A stretch of DNA of 11,778 bases from Lachnospiraceae bacterium (GTDB lineage Bacteria; Bacillota; Clostridia; Lachnospirales; Lachnospiraceae), in contig JAKSRN010000036.1 of assembly GCA_024403585.1 (NCBI GenBank), forward strand, positions 1-11,778. The letters are read 5' to 3'. Of this stretch, positions 1 to 7,664 are shown in pieces (within the stretch, counting starts at the first letter, position 1; every line of letters begins with the position of its first letter). The notes under the pieces were generated by a model. It saw nothing but the letters and a program-made list of their open reading frames with translations. It did not search any database and was not told where the DNA came from. Position numbers and translations under genes: made by a program.

Positions 1-1
1 G

Positions 2-136
2 AGCCTGAGAGAGCAGTACGGCTCTGTTATTCAAAAATATGAAACATGGCACCTTCTTGAATGGGAAGGTGACCGGTTACATCTGACAAGAGAAGGAATA
101 TCCGTCAGCAATCAGGTGATGGCAGAATTCCTTTGA
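2..136 (+). CDS. hemW: HemW-like radical SAM protein, C-terminal fragment
   Basis: This is the last 44 codons of a gene that begins before the window. The translation ends in LTREGISVSNQVMAEFL followed by TGA. That pattern (L-T-x-x-G, then N-x-V-x-x-x-F-L) is the usual end of the winged-helix C-terminal domain of HemW/HemN-type proteins. HemW is a radical SAM relative of oxygen-independent coproporphyrinogen III oxidase that binds heme and is thought to deliver it to target proteins. The radical SAM CxxxCxxC motif would lie upstream and cannot be checked here. The stop is 14 bases before uvrA, with no promoter or terminator between, so the two genes are probably co-transcribed. The assignment rests only on this tail. 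Confidence 0.75.
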   Translation, partial: SLREQYGSVIQKYETWHLLEWEGDRLHLTREGISVSNQVMAEFL

Positions 137-150
137 AACAGGAGTAATAG

Positions 151-2979
151 ATGGCAGATAAGAAAGAATTTATCAGAATCCGCGGTGCCGCGGAGAACAA
201 TCTGAAAAATATAGATGTGGATATTCCGAGAAATAAACTGGTGGTGCTGACAGGCCTTTCCGGTTCAGGAAAGAGCTCGCTGGCATTTGACACGATCTAT
301 GCTGAAGGACAGCGCAGATATATGGAGAGTCTTTCCTCCTACGCCCGCCAGTTCTTGGGCCAGATGGAGAAGCCGAATGTGGAAAGCATAGAAGGTCTTC
401 CGCCTGCTATTTCCATTGATCAGAAATCCACAAACAGAAACCCTCGTTCTACCGTGGGTACTGTTACGGAGATTTATGACTATTTCCGACTCCTTTATGC
501 AAGAGTAGGTATCCCCCATTGTCCGGAGTGCGGCCGTGAGATCAGCCGCCAGACTGTGGATCAGATGGTGGATCAGATCATGGCTTTGCCAGAGCGCAGC
601 AGGATCCAGCTGCTTGCCCCTGTGGTAAGGGGAAGAAAGGGACGCCATGAGAGAGTGCTGGAGACAGCCAAAAAAGAAGGTTTCGTCCGTGTGATGGTGG
701 ATGGAGACCTGTATGAGCTGTCTGAGGAGATCAAACTGGACAAAAACCTGAAGCATTCCATTGAGATCGTGGTGGATCGTCTGGTGGTGAAGCCGGGTAT
801 TGAAAAAAGACTGACTGACTCCATTGAGACGGTTCTGGGAATGGCTGAAGGCCTTCTTTTGGTGGATACCATGGATGGAAATGTTTTAAGATACAGCCAA
901 AACTTTTCCTGTCCGGATTGCGGAATCAGTATGGAAGAGATTGAGCCCAGAAGCTTTTCTTTCAATAACCCGTTTGGTGCATGTCCGGAATGTGCAGGAC
1001 TTGGCTATAAGATGGAATTCGCGGAGGAACTGATGATCCCGAATCCGTCTCTGGCGATCACAGAGGGCGCGATCGTGGTAAACGGATGGCAGTCCTGTGC
1101 CACTAAGGGAAGTTTTACCAGGGCAATCCTGGATGCACTGGCAGAGGAATATGGGTTCTCTCTGTCTGTACCGTTTGAATCCTACTCCAAGAGAGTGCAT
1201 GATATCCTGATCCATGGTACCAATGGCCATGAGGTGAAGGTTTACTATAAAGGTCAGCGTGGAGAAGGCGTCTATCCGGTTGCCTTTGAAGGTCTGATCA
1301 GGAATGTGGAGCGGCGTTACCGGGAGACATTTTCCGAATCCGCAAAGCAGGAATATGAAAGTTTTATGAGAATCACCCCTTGTCCGGCCTGTAAGGGACA
1401 GCGTCTGAAAGCCACTTCCCTGGCTGTGACTGTAGGGGATAAAAACATACATGAGATCACCAGTTTATCTATTGAAAAACTGGTACAGCATCTGGATATC
1501 ATGACTCTTTCGGATCAGCAGATGCTGATCGGGGCACAGATCCTGAAAGAGATCCGGGCCAGACTGCAGTTTCTCATGAATGTCGGTCTGGATTATCTGA
1601 CCTTATCCAGAGCAACAGGTACTCTGTCAGGCGGTGAAGCCCAGCGAATCCGACTGGCTACCCAGATTGGATCCGGTCTTGTAGGCGTTGCCTATATTCT
1701 GGATGAGCCAAGTATCGGTCTTCATCAGAGAGACAACGATAAGCTTCTTGCCACCTTAAAGAATCTGCGGGATCTTGGCAATACACTGGTGGTAGTAGAA
1801 CACGATGAGGATACCATCCGTGCCGCTGATTTTGTTGTGGATATCGGTCCGGGAGCCGGTGAACACGGTGGAAAACTTGTGGCTGCCGGAACTGCAGAAG
1901 ACCTGATGAACTGCAAAGAATCGGTAACAGGAGCTTATTTAAGCGGAAGAGAGTCGATCCCTGTTCCGAAAGAGAGAAGACAGCCCACAGGCTGGCTGAC
2001 TGTCCGCGGGGCAAAAGAACACAATCTGAAAAACATTGATGTAAAGATTCCTTTGGGAGTTATGACAGCTGTTACCGGTGTCTCCGGCTCCGGAAAGAGC
2101 TCTTTGGTCAATGAAGTCCTTTACAAACATCTTGCAAAGGATCTGAACAGAGCAAGATGCATCCCCGGAGAGCATGAAGGGCTGGATGGAATTGAGCAGC
2201 TCGATAAGGTGATCGCTATTGATCAGGCACCGATCGGAAGAACTCCAAGATCCAATCCGGCAACCTATACAGGCCTCTTTGATCTGATCCGTGACCTCTT
2301 TTCGGCAACCTCAGATGCTCGTGCGAGAGGCTATAAGAAAGGACGTTTCAGCTTCAATGTAAAAGGCGGCCGCTGTGAAGCCTGCTCCGGCGACGGAATC
2401 CTGAAGATTGAGATGCACTTCCTGCCGGATGTATATGTGCCTTGTGAGGTGTGCAAAGGTAAAAAATACAATCGCGAAACACTGGAAGTAAAATATAAAG
2501 GAAAAAGTATTTCTGATGTTCTGAATATGACGGTGGAGGAAGCGCTGGAATTCTTCGCACCGGTACCATCCATTAAGAGGAAATTGCAGACCCTCTATGA
2601 TGTGGGACTTTCCTATATCCGTCTGGGTCAGGCATCCACTACTCTTTCCGGAGGTGAAGCCCAGAGAATCAAGCTGGCTGCAGAATTATCAAAGCGCAGC
2701 ACAGGAAAAACCATTTATATTCTGGACGAGCCTACCACGGGACTGCATTTTGCAGATGTCAAGAAACTGGATGAGATCCTGAACCGTCTGGCGGACGGTG
2801 GAAATACCGTGGTCGTGATCGAACACAATCTGGATGTGATCAAGACTGCGGATTACCTCATTGATCTTGGACCGGAAGGTGGAGACAAGGGAGGCACGGT
2901 CGTTGGTGTTGGAACACCGGAGGAACTGGCAGAGAATCCTGCCTCTTATACCGGTTATTATGTAAAACAGTATTTGTAA
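151..2979 (+). CDS. uvrA: Excinuclease ABC subunit A (UvrA)
   Basis: UvrA is the damage-sensing ATPase of nucleotide excision repair; it dimerises, scans DNA with UvrB and loads UvrB at lesions in the cytoplasm. The 942 residues match the normal length (about 940-960). Two ABC ATPase modules are complete. Walker A is at 35-42 (GLSGSGKS) and 643-650 (GVSGSGKS). The LSGGE signature is at 492-496 and 832-836. Walker B ILDEP is at 516-520 and 857-861. Zinc ligands are visible as C254/C257 with C278/C281, C742/C745 with C765/C768, and a further pair set C124/C127 and C411/C414. The ATG at 151 is preceded by AGGAG at 140-144 with 6-base spacing. No uvrB lies next to it; the downstream neighbour is mreB, 19 bases away. 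No key residue is missing, and I see no sign of transfer. Confidence 0.98.
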   Translation: MADKKEFIRIRGAAENNLKNIDVDIPRNKLVVLTGLSGSGKSSLAFDTIYAEGQRRYMESLSSYARQFLGQMEKPNVESIEGLPPAISIDQKSTNRNPRSTVGTVTEIYDYFRLLYARVGIPHCPECGREISRQTVDQMVDQIMALPERSRIQLLAPVVRGRKGRHERVLETAKKEGFVRVMVDGDLYELSEEIKLDKNLKHSIEIVVDRLVVKPGIEKRLTDSIETVLGMAEGLLLVDTMDGNVLRYSQNFSCPDCGISMEEIEPRSFSFNNPFGACPECAGLGYKMEFAEELMIPNPSLAITEGAIVVNGWQSCATKGSFTRAILDALAEEYGFSLSVPFESYSKRVHDILIHGTNGHEVKVYYKGQRGEGVYPVAFEGLIRNVERRYRETFSESAKQEYESFMRITPCPACKGQRLKATSLAVTVGDKNIHEITSLSIEKLVQHLDIMTLSDQQMLIGAQILKEIRARLQFLMNVGLDYLTLSRATGTLSGGEAQRIRLATQIGSGLVGVAYILDEPSIGLHQRDNDKLLATLKNLRDLGNTLVVVEHDEDTIRAADFVVDIGPGAGEHGGKLVAAGTAEDLMNCKESVTGAYLSGRESIPVPKERRQPTGWLTVRGAKEHNLKNIDVKIPLGVMTAVTGVSGSGKSSLVNEVLYKHLAKDLNRARCIPGEHEGLDGIEQLDKVIAIDQAPIGRTPRSNPATYTGLFDLIRDLFSATSDARARGYKKGRFSFNVKGGRCEACSGDGILKIEMHFLPDVYVPCEVCKGKKYNRETLEVKYKGKSISDVLNMTVEEALEFFAPVPSIKRKLQTLYDVGLSYIRLGQASTTLSGGEAQRIKLAAELSKRSTGKTIYILDEPTTGLHFADVKKLDEILNRLADGGNTVVVIEHNLDVIKTADYLIDLGPEGGDKGGTVVGVGTPEELAENPASYTGYYVKQYL

Positions 2980-2998
2980 CAGAAGGGAGCAACTGGAG

Positions 2999-3997
2999 AT
3001 GGCAGCAGCTACAGATATTGGAATCGATCTGGGAACGGCTACGATTCTGGTTTATGTAAAGGGAAAAGGTATTACAGTCAAGGAGCCGGCAGTGGTTGCT
3101 TATGACAAGGATCTTGATAAGATCAAAGCCTATGGAGAAGAAGCAAGGCAGATGATTGGACGTACTCCCGGAAATATTATGGCGATCCATCCGCTGCATG
3201 AGGGAAGTATCACAGATTATGTGATCACAGAGAGAATGCTTCGCTATTTTATTCAGAAGGCCATGGGACGCAGGGGTCTTCGAAAACCGCGTATTGTCAT
3301 CTGTGTACCAAGTGGTGTTACAGATGTTGAGCGCAGAGCTGTGGAACAGGCAACCTATCAGGCAGGTGCCAGAGATGTTGTGATTGTTCCGGAGCCGATC
3401 GCTGCGGCAGTGGGAGCCGGTATTGATATCGCCAGACCTTGCGGCAACATGATCGTTGATATCGGCGGCGGTATCACCGATGTTGCAGTGATCTCGCTGG
3501 GAGGAATCGTTGTGTCTGATTCGATCCAGCAGGGCGGCAGCAGTTTTAATGAGAGTATTATCCGTTATGTCAGAAAAGTACATGGTCTTTTCATCGGCGA
3601 GCAGACAGCAGAAGCTTTGAAAATCAAGATCGGAACTGCTCATCAGAAGGGAAAAGACAAAGTGATGGAGATCCGTGGCAGAAATGTTGTCACCGGTCTT
3701 CCGAAAACCGTAGTGATCTCTTCTGCAGAGATCCGTGCAGCCGGTTCTGATGTGGTGACACAGATCGTTGAACTGATCCAGAGTGTGCTGGAGAAAACTC
3801 CGCCGGAGCTGGCAGCTGATGTGGCAAGAAGAGGAATCGTTCTTACCGGCGGTGGAGCACTGCTGGATGGAATTGAGGATGTGATCCGGGATCGTACAGG
3901 TATCAATACAATCATTGCAGAGAATCCAATGTCAGTAGTGGCACTTGGAACCGGAAGATATGTTGAAGTAATGAACGCATTTGAGCGAAGAAACTGA
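2999..3997 (+). CDS. mreB: MreB/Mbl-type bacterial actin, cell-shape protein
   Basis: This is a member of the MreB family of actin-like ATPases, which form membrane-associated filaments that direct lateral peptidoglycan synthesis. Its 332 residues are typical for the family. The actin-fold nucleotide-binding motifs are intact: phosphate-1 DLGTA at 10-14, phosphate-2 DIGGGITD at 154-161, and the adenosine motif TGGGALLDG starting near 283. Internal stretches such as GRTPGNIMAIHPL and VPEPIAAAVGAGID are also MreB hallmarks. The ATG at 2999 has AGAAGGGAG at 2981-2989 about 9 bases upstream. The gene is not followed by mreC or mreD but by a terminator and then recD2, so it may be one of several MreB paralogues (Mbl or MreBH class). 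Sequence alone does not tell me which. It probably shares a transcript with uvrA. Confidence 0.95.
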   Translation: MAAATDIGIDLGTATILVYVKGKGITVKEPAVVAYDKDLDKIKAYGEEARQMIGRTPGNIMAIHPLHEGSITDYVITERMLRYFIQKAMGRRGLRKPRIVICVPSGVTDVERRAVEQATYQAGARDVVIVPEPIAAAVGAGIDIARPCGNMIVDIGGGITDVAVISLGGIVVSDSIQQGGSSFNESIIRYVRKVHGLFIGEQTAEALKIKIGTAHQKGKDKVMEIRGRNVVTGLPKTVVISSAEIRAAGSDVVTQIVELIQSVLEKTPPELAADVARRGIVLTGGGALLDGIEDVIRDRTGINTIIAENPMSVVALGTGRYVEVMNAFERRN

Positions 3998-4006
3998 AGA
4001 CTTACC

Positions 4007-4042
4007 AGATACCGGACATGAGAGACTTGTGTCCGGTATTTT
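4007..4042 (+). terminator. Intrinsic terminator after mreB
   Basis: A perfect 10-base inverted repeat, ATACCGGACA at 4009-4018 and TGTCCGGTAT at 4030-4039, encloses an 11-base loop. The stem can be extended by a G-U and an A-U pair (4008/4040 and 4007/4041). It starts 11 bases after the mreB stop. The T tract that follows is short (four T at 4039-4042, then A), so termination may be incomplete. The minus-strand side has no T tract, so it should act only on + strand transcription. Confidence 0.75.
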
Positions 4043-4057
4043 AGCACGGCAGGCATT

Positions 4058-4117
4058 CCCCTTCCTCCAGGTCTAAAAGACGTTCAAAAGAGGGCAGGGG
4101 TTATGGATAATATATGA
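4058..4117 (+). promoter_or_regulatory. recD2 leader: possible SD-masking hairpin and four-codon leader ORF
   Basis: This short region before recD2 has two overlapping features. The C-rich stretch at 4058-4067 can pair with the G-rich ribosome-binding region at 4090-4100: five contiguous pairs 4058-4062 with 4096-4100, one mismatch, then 4064-4065 with 4093-4094, a bulged G and two more pairs. Separately, ATG at 4103 opens a four-codon frame (M-D-N-I) whose TGA at 4115-4117 overlaps the recD2 ATG at 4114. The SD GAGGG at 4090-4094 is 8 bases from the ATG at 4103 but about 19 from the recD2 ATG. The AGGGG at 4096-4100 is 13 bases from the recD2 ATG. Both may be chance; no experiment or comparison supports them here. 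I see no convincing promoter in 4043-4113. Confidence 0.3.
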
Positions 4118-6408
4118 GTGAAAAAATCGAAGGATATGTAGAACATATCGTATACAGAAATGAAGAGAACGGATATACCGTTATGATCCTCAACGGAAGA
4201 CAGGTGCTTTCGGAAGAGGCTGAAAAAAAATCACGATTATCTGAGGAAGATATTACCTGCGTAGGCATCTTCCCGGGAGTACACGAGGGAGAATATCTGG
4301 AAGCAGAGGGTACTTTTCAGGTTCACGCCTCCTATGGACAGCAGTTTAAGGCCGATCGTTATCAGATCAAGGTGCCAACCAATGGTATTGCACTGGAGCG
4401 CTATCTGGGAAGCGGTGCCATTAAAGGAATCGGGGCAGCCCTGGCTGCCAGGATCGTACGCCGCTTCGGAGAGGATACGCTGCGGATCATGGAGGAAGAG
4501 CCGGAAAGACTGGCAGAAGTCAAGGGAATCAGTTTAAGAAAAGCCCGGGAGATCGGCGAGCAGATGCTGGAGAAATCGCAGATGCAGAATGCACTGATCT
4601 TCCTTGCCCAGTATGGAATATCTCTGTCCATGGGAATCAAGATCTACAATCAGTACCAGGATTCTCTTTACAGAGTCCTGCAGGAAAACCCATATAAGCT
4701 GGCAGAAGATATCCATGGGATCGGTTTCCGTATTGCGGATGAGATCGCTTCTAAGGTAGGGATCCGTGTGGATTCGGAGTTCAGGATCCGCAGCGGACTT
4801 TTGTTTTGCCTGTCTCAGGCCGGTGCCCAGGGACATCTTTATCTTCCTAAAGAAGTACTTCTGGACAGAGGAAGCGAACTGCTGGGGATTGAGCCGGAAT
4901 ATCTGGAGAAGTTTCTGGGGGATCTCTCCATTGATCGGAAGATCATCATCAAAACAGAAGAGTCTGCGGAAGAAGAACCGAAGGTGATCATCTATGCGGC
5001 AAGGGATTATTTTCTGGAACTGAACACGGCCAGAATGCTGCAGGAGCTGAATATTATCTGTGAATCGGATGATGCAGGTGTGCTGCGGCAGGTGGCGGCC
5101 ATTGAAAAACTGGATGGGATCGAACTGGATGAAAAACAGAAAGATGCGATCTGTGCAGCGGTTAAAAATGGTCTTATGGTACTGACCGGAGGCCCGGGTA
5201 CAGGAAAAACAACAACCATTAATACCATGATCCGTTATTTTCAGGCACAGAAACTGGAGATCGCGCTGGCGGCGCCAACAGGAAGAGCTGCAAAGCGTAT
5301 GACAGAAGCCACCGGCTGTGAAGCTTCTACCGTTCACCGCCTGCTGGAGCTCAGTGGTGTTATGGAAGAGTCTTCCGCCAATGTAAGATTTGAGAGAAAT
5401 GCTGAAAATCCTCTGGAAGCGGATGTGATCATCATCGATGAGATGTCCATGGTGGATATCCATCTGATGCATGCCCTGCTTTCGGCAATCGTTCCGGGAA
5501 CCAGACTGATCCTTGTGGGTGACCAGTACCAGCTTCCAAGTGTGGGCCCCGGCAGTGTCCTGAAGGATATCATCCAGTCCGGCGAGATACCGGTTGTGGA
5601 ACTGACGCATATTTTCCGGCAGGCACAGGAGAGTGATATTGTTGTAAATGCACACAGGATCCATGCCGGAGAAAGTGTCCGTCTTGATAATAACAGCAGG
5701 GACTTCTTTTTCCTGGAGAGGGATGACGTTCGGGTGATCCAGAAGGGAATCCTGACACTGGTGTCCCGAAAGCTGCCCGGCTATGTACAGGCTGATATGT
5801 CTGAGATCCAGGTGCTTTCCCCTATGAGAAAGGGCCCTCTTGGAGTGGAAAATCTGAATGTGATCCTGCAGAAGTATCTGAATCCGGCGTCTCCTGAAAA
5901 GGCAGAAAAAGAAACCGGAGGCGGCCTCTTCAGGGAAGGGGATAAAGTCATGCAGATCCGCAATGACTACCAGCTGGAGTGGGAGATCAAAGGTGCTTTT
6001 GGGATTGCCGTTCAGAGAGGAATGGGCGTTTTCAACGGGGATCTTGGAAAGATCCTTTCAATAAACAGTTTCAATGAAACAGTGACTGTGGAATACGAGG
6101 AAGGAAAACAGGTGGAATACTCCTTCAAACAGCTGGATGAGCTGGAACTGGCCTATGCGACGACCATCCACAAGGCCCAGGGAAGTGAGTATCCGGCAGT
6201 GGTGATCCCTCTGCTGGGCGGACCAAGGATGCTGATGACAAGAAACCTTCTTTACACAGCAGTGACAAGGGCAAGAAAGTGTGTGACTCTTATGGGATCC
6301 TCCGCTGTTTTTCAGGCAATGATCGATAATCAGACAGAGGAACACAGATATACAAGCCTGGCAAAACGGATACAGGAAGTGGGAAGAGAGCTCGGGGAGA
6401 AAGGCTGA
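4114..6408 (+). CDS. recD2: RecD2-type ATP-dependent DNA helicase (YrrC family)
   Basis: RecD2 is a superfamily 1B 5'-3' DNA helicase found in bacteria that usually lack RecBC. In Firmicutes and Deinococcus it is linked to replication-fork stability and repair. The 764 residues fit the family. The N-terminal third contains helix-hairpin-helix-like sequence (IKGIGAALAARIV and VKGISLRKAREIG, about 105-150) expected in RecD2 but absent from E. coli RecD. Helicase motifs are in order: Walker A GGPGTGKT at 359-366 (K365), motif Ia APTGRAAKRM near 390, Walker B IIIDEMSMVD around 439-448, motif III LVGDQYQLPSVGPG near 470, TTIHKAQGSE at 683-692 and YTAVTRAR at 714-721. ATG 4114 is the first in-frame start because a stop lies at 4108. 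comF begins 3 bases after the stop, suggesting translational coupling. Confidence 0.95.
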   Translation: MSEKIEGYVEHIVYRNEENGYTVMILNGRQVLSEEAEKKSRLSEEDITCVGIFPGVHEGEYLEAEGTFQVHASYGQQFKADRYQIKVPTNGIALERYLGSGAIKGIGAALAARIVRRFGEDTLRIMEEEPERLAEVKGISLRKAREIGEQMLEKSQMQNALIFLAQYGISLSMGIKIYNQYQDSLYRVLQENPYKLAEDIHGIGFRIADEIASKVGIRVDSEFRIRSGLLFCLSQAGAQGHLYLPKEVLLDRGSELLGIEPEYLEKFLGDLSIDRKIIIKTEESAEEEPKVIIYAARDYFLELNTARMLQELNIICESDDAGVLRQVAAIEKLDGIELDEKQKDAICAAVKNGLMVLTGGPGTGKTTTINTMIRYFQAQKLEIALAAPTGRAAKRMTEATGCEASTVHRLLELSGVMEESSANVRFERNAENPLEADVIIIDEMSMVDIHLMHALLSAIVPGTRLILVGDQYQLPSVGPGSVLKDIIQSGEIPVVELTHIFRQAQESDIVVNAHRIHAGESVRLDNNSRDFFFLERDDVRVIQKGILTLVSRKLPGYVQADMSEIQVLSPMRKGPLGVENLNVILQKYLNPASPEKAEKETGGGLFREGDKVMQIRNDYQLEWEIKGAFGIAVQRGMGVFNGDLGKILSINSFNETVTVEYEEGKQVEYSFKQLDELELAYATTIHKAQGSEYPAVVIPLLGGPRMLMTRNLLYTAVTRARKCVTLMGSSAVFQAMIDNQTEEHRYTSLAKRIQEVGRELGEKG

Positions 6409-6411
6409 TCT

Positions 6412-7149
6412 TTGAAAACTGTACACGTGATGGCAGAAAAAATGATGGATCTTCTTTATCCAAGAAGATGTCCCATCTGCGACGGTATCCTGGATACCAC
6501 GCAAAAATATATATGCAGGGAATGTGCACCGGAGGTCCGGGTGATCACCGGTGCAATCTGCTGCATCTGCGGAAAACCGCTGGAAGATGAGGGGGAAGAG
6601 TACTGTTATGACTGCAGAAAGAGAAAACACTTTTTTCTGCGCTGCAGAGCTCCTTTTCTTTATCGGGGAAAGATCAAAGACTCTCTGATGCGATTTAAGT
6701 ATCTGGGAAGGGCAGAATATGCCGCCTTCTATGGAAGAGCAATGACGGAATATGGAAAAAGGCAGGGAATATTCAAAAACCAGAGCCTGATCATTCCGGT
6801 TCCGATCCACCGGGAGCGGCGGATAGAAAGAGGGTATAATCAGGCAGAACTTCTGGCAAAGGAAGTATCTCTGCTGACAGGGATCCCCGTGAACAAAAAG
6901 ATCCTGTTAAGAAAAAAGAAGACGAAAGCTTTGAAATCAGTGAGTAAAGAATCCAGGAGCAGAGGGCTGGCGGAGGCATTTTCCGTGAGCGCTGCTCAGA
7001 GAAACATGCTTCCGGGAAAGCATATCTTGCTGATCGATGATATATATACGACCGGAAGCACTGCAGACGCTGCCAGTGCCCATCTGCTCCGTGCCGGAGC
7101 AACCTCTGTTACAGTCCTCACGCTGGCTGTCAGTCCCGGTTTCTCATGA
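6412..7149 (+). CDS. comF: ComF family protein (ComFC-like phosphoribosyltransferase)
   Basis: ComF/ComFC proteins are needed for uptake of transforming DNA in competent bacteria and combine a zinc-binding N-terminus with a type I phosphoribosyltransferase fold. They are widespread in non-competent bacteria too, where their role is unclear. Here the Cys pairs C20/C23, C35/C38, C50/C53 and C65/C68 form the expected zinc-ribbon-like region. The PRPP-binding motif LIDDIYTTGST is at 207-217, and a VPIHRERRIERGYNQAE stretch typical of ComF lies mid-protein. The 245-aa length is normal. The start is uncertain: TTG 6412 has AGAAAGG 7 bases upstream, inside the end of recD2, whereas GTG 6427 and ATG 6430 lack a good ribosome site. 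The later start would remove only six residues ahead of MDLLYPRRC. No comFA helicase gene is adjacent; recD2 fills that position. Confidence 0.93.
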   Translation: MKTVHVMAEKMMDLLYPRRCPICDGILDTTQKYICRECAPEVRVITGAICCICGKPLEDEGEEYCYDCRKRKHFFLRCRAPFLYRGKIKDSLMRFKYLGRAEYAAFYGRAMTEYGKRQGIFKNQSLIIPVPIHRERRIERGYNQAELLAKEVSLLTGIPVNKKILLRKKKTKALKSVSKESRSRGLAEAFSVSAAQRNMLPGKHILLIDDIYTTGSTADAASAHLLRAGATSVTVLTLAVSPGFS

Positions 7150-7161
7150 TTTTTCAGTTCT

Positions 7162-7197
7162 TTGCATACGGGCTGGAATATGTTATAATTCTATAAT
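7162..7197 (+). promoter_or_regulatory. Probable sigma-A promoter with extended -10
   Basis: A consensus TATAAT at 7184-7189 is preceded by TG at 7181-7182, giving an extended -10 (TGTTATAAT). A poor -35, TTGCAT at 7162-7167, lies 16 bases upstream. A second TATAAT at 7192-7197 overlaps the expected start region. A transcript starting near 7196-7204 would have a leader of roughly 30 bases before the ATG at 7231. This is the only clear promoter I see in the window, and it would drive the membrane-protein/cdaA/cdaR/carboxypeptidase unit. No riboswitch-like structure is visible in the 81-base gap after comF, and no convincing terminator for comF. Confidence 0.7.
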
Positions 7198-7230
7198 AAT
7201 GTGCATTTTTGCGTGAAATGAGGATGTGCC

Positions 7231-7662
7231 ATGGAGAATGAAAAAAAACTGCATCAGATGATCCGCGTGGTACGCTTTGAACAGAAAGCAGGTGCTGAGG
7301 ATCTCCGAATCAACAAATATTACAGACGCGACTATGTAGCCTTTGCCATGATCCGAAATTTCTTTATCGTAACGATCGGTTATGGGCTGCTTCTTGGTGT
7401 ACTCCTGCTGTATTACATGGACTTTCTGCTGAATACATTGAAAACGCTGAATATAAAAGCTCCGCTTGTGGCTATATTCGCAGGCTATCTCTTTGTAGTG
7501 GCCATCTATACGGTACTGGTGTATACAATCTGTTCCCTTCGCTATCACAGGGCACAGAGAAGAGTGAAAAACTATTACAGAGAACTGAAGACACTAAGAG
7601 ACCTGCAGAAACTGGAGGAGATGAGAGCCCAGACTTATGCAGAACGGGAACAGGAGGGATAG
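7231..7662 (+). CDS. Two-helix membrane protein of unknown function
   Basis: I do not recognise a family. The 143-aa product has a charged N-terminal segment of about 42 residues, a first hydrophobic helix at roughly 43-63, a loop, and a second helix at roughly 78-102. It ends with a strongly charged tail (about 103-141, rich in R, K, E, Q and L) that looks like an amphipathic or coiled-coil helix. Both ends are probably cytoplasmic, making a hairpin in the membrane. There is no signal peptide and no recognisable catalytic motif. The ATG at 7231 has GAGGA at 7220-7224 with 6-base spacing. It is the first gene behind the extended -10 promoter, and the next gene starts 2 bases after its stop, so the two are very likely translated together. 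A scaffold or partner role for the next protein is a guess from position. Confidence 0.85.
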   Translation: MENEKKLHQMIRVVRFEQKAGAEDLRINKYYRRDYVAFAMIRNFFIVTIGYGLLLGVLLLYYMDFLLNTLKTLNIKAPLVAIFAGYLFVVAIYTVLVYTICSLRYHRAQRRVKNYYRELKTLRDLQKLEEMRAQTYAEREQEG

Positions 7663-7664
7663 TA

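Noticed and set aside
2858..3643. Minus-strand open frame of 261 codons opposite mreB
   Set aside because: Shadow of a conserved gene: rich in S, N, H and C with no domain, and it runs across the uvrA/mreB boundary without an independent ribosome site that I could support.
4104..4111. GATAAT-like -10 box just before recD2
   Set aside because: A start from it would fall inside the recD2 coding region, and no -35 lies at a suitable distance.
4534..5664. Long (376-codon) open frame on the minus strand inside recD2
   Set aside because: It lies wholly opposite a gene with complete helicase motifs, has no recognisable domain, and its composition (rich in H, I, F, C, R, Q) is that of a reverse-complement shadow.
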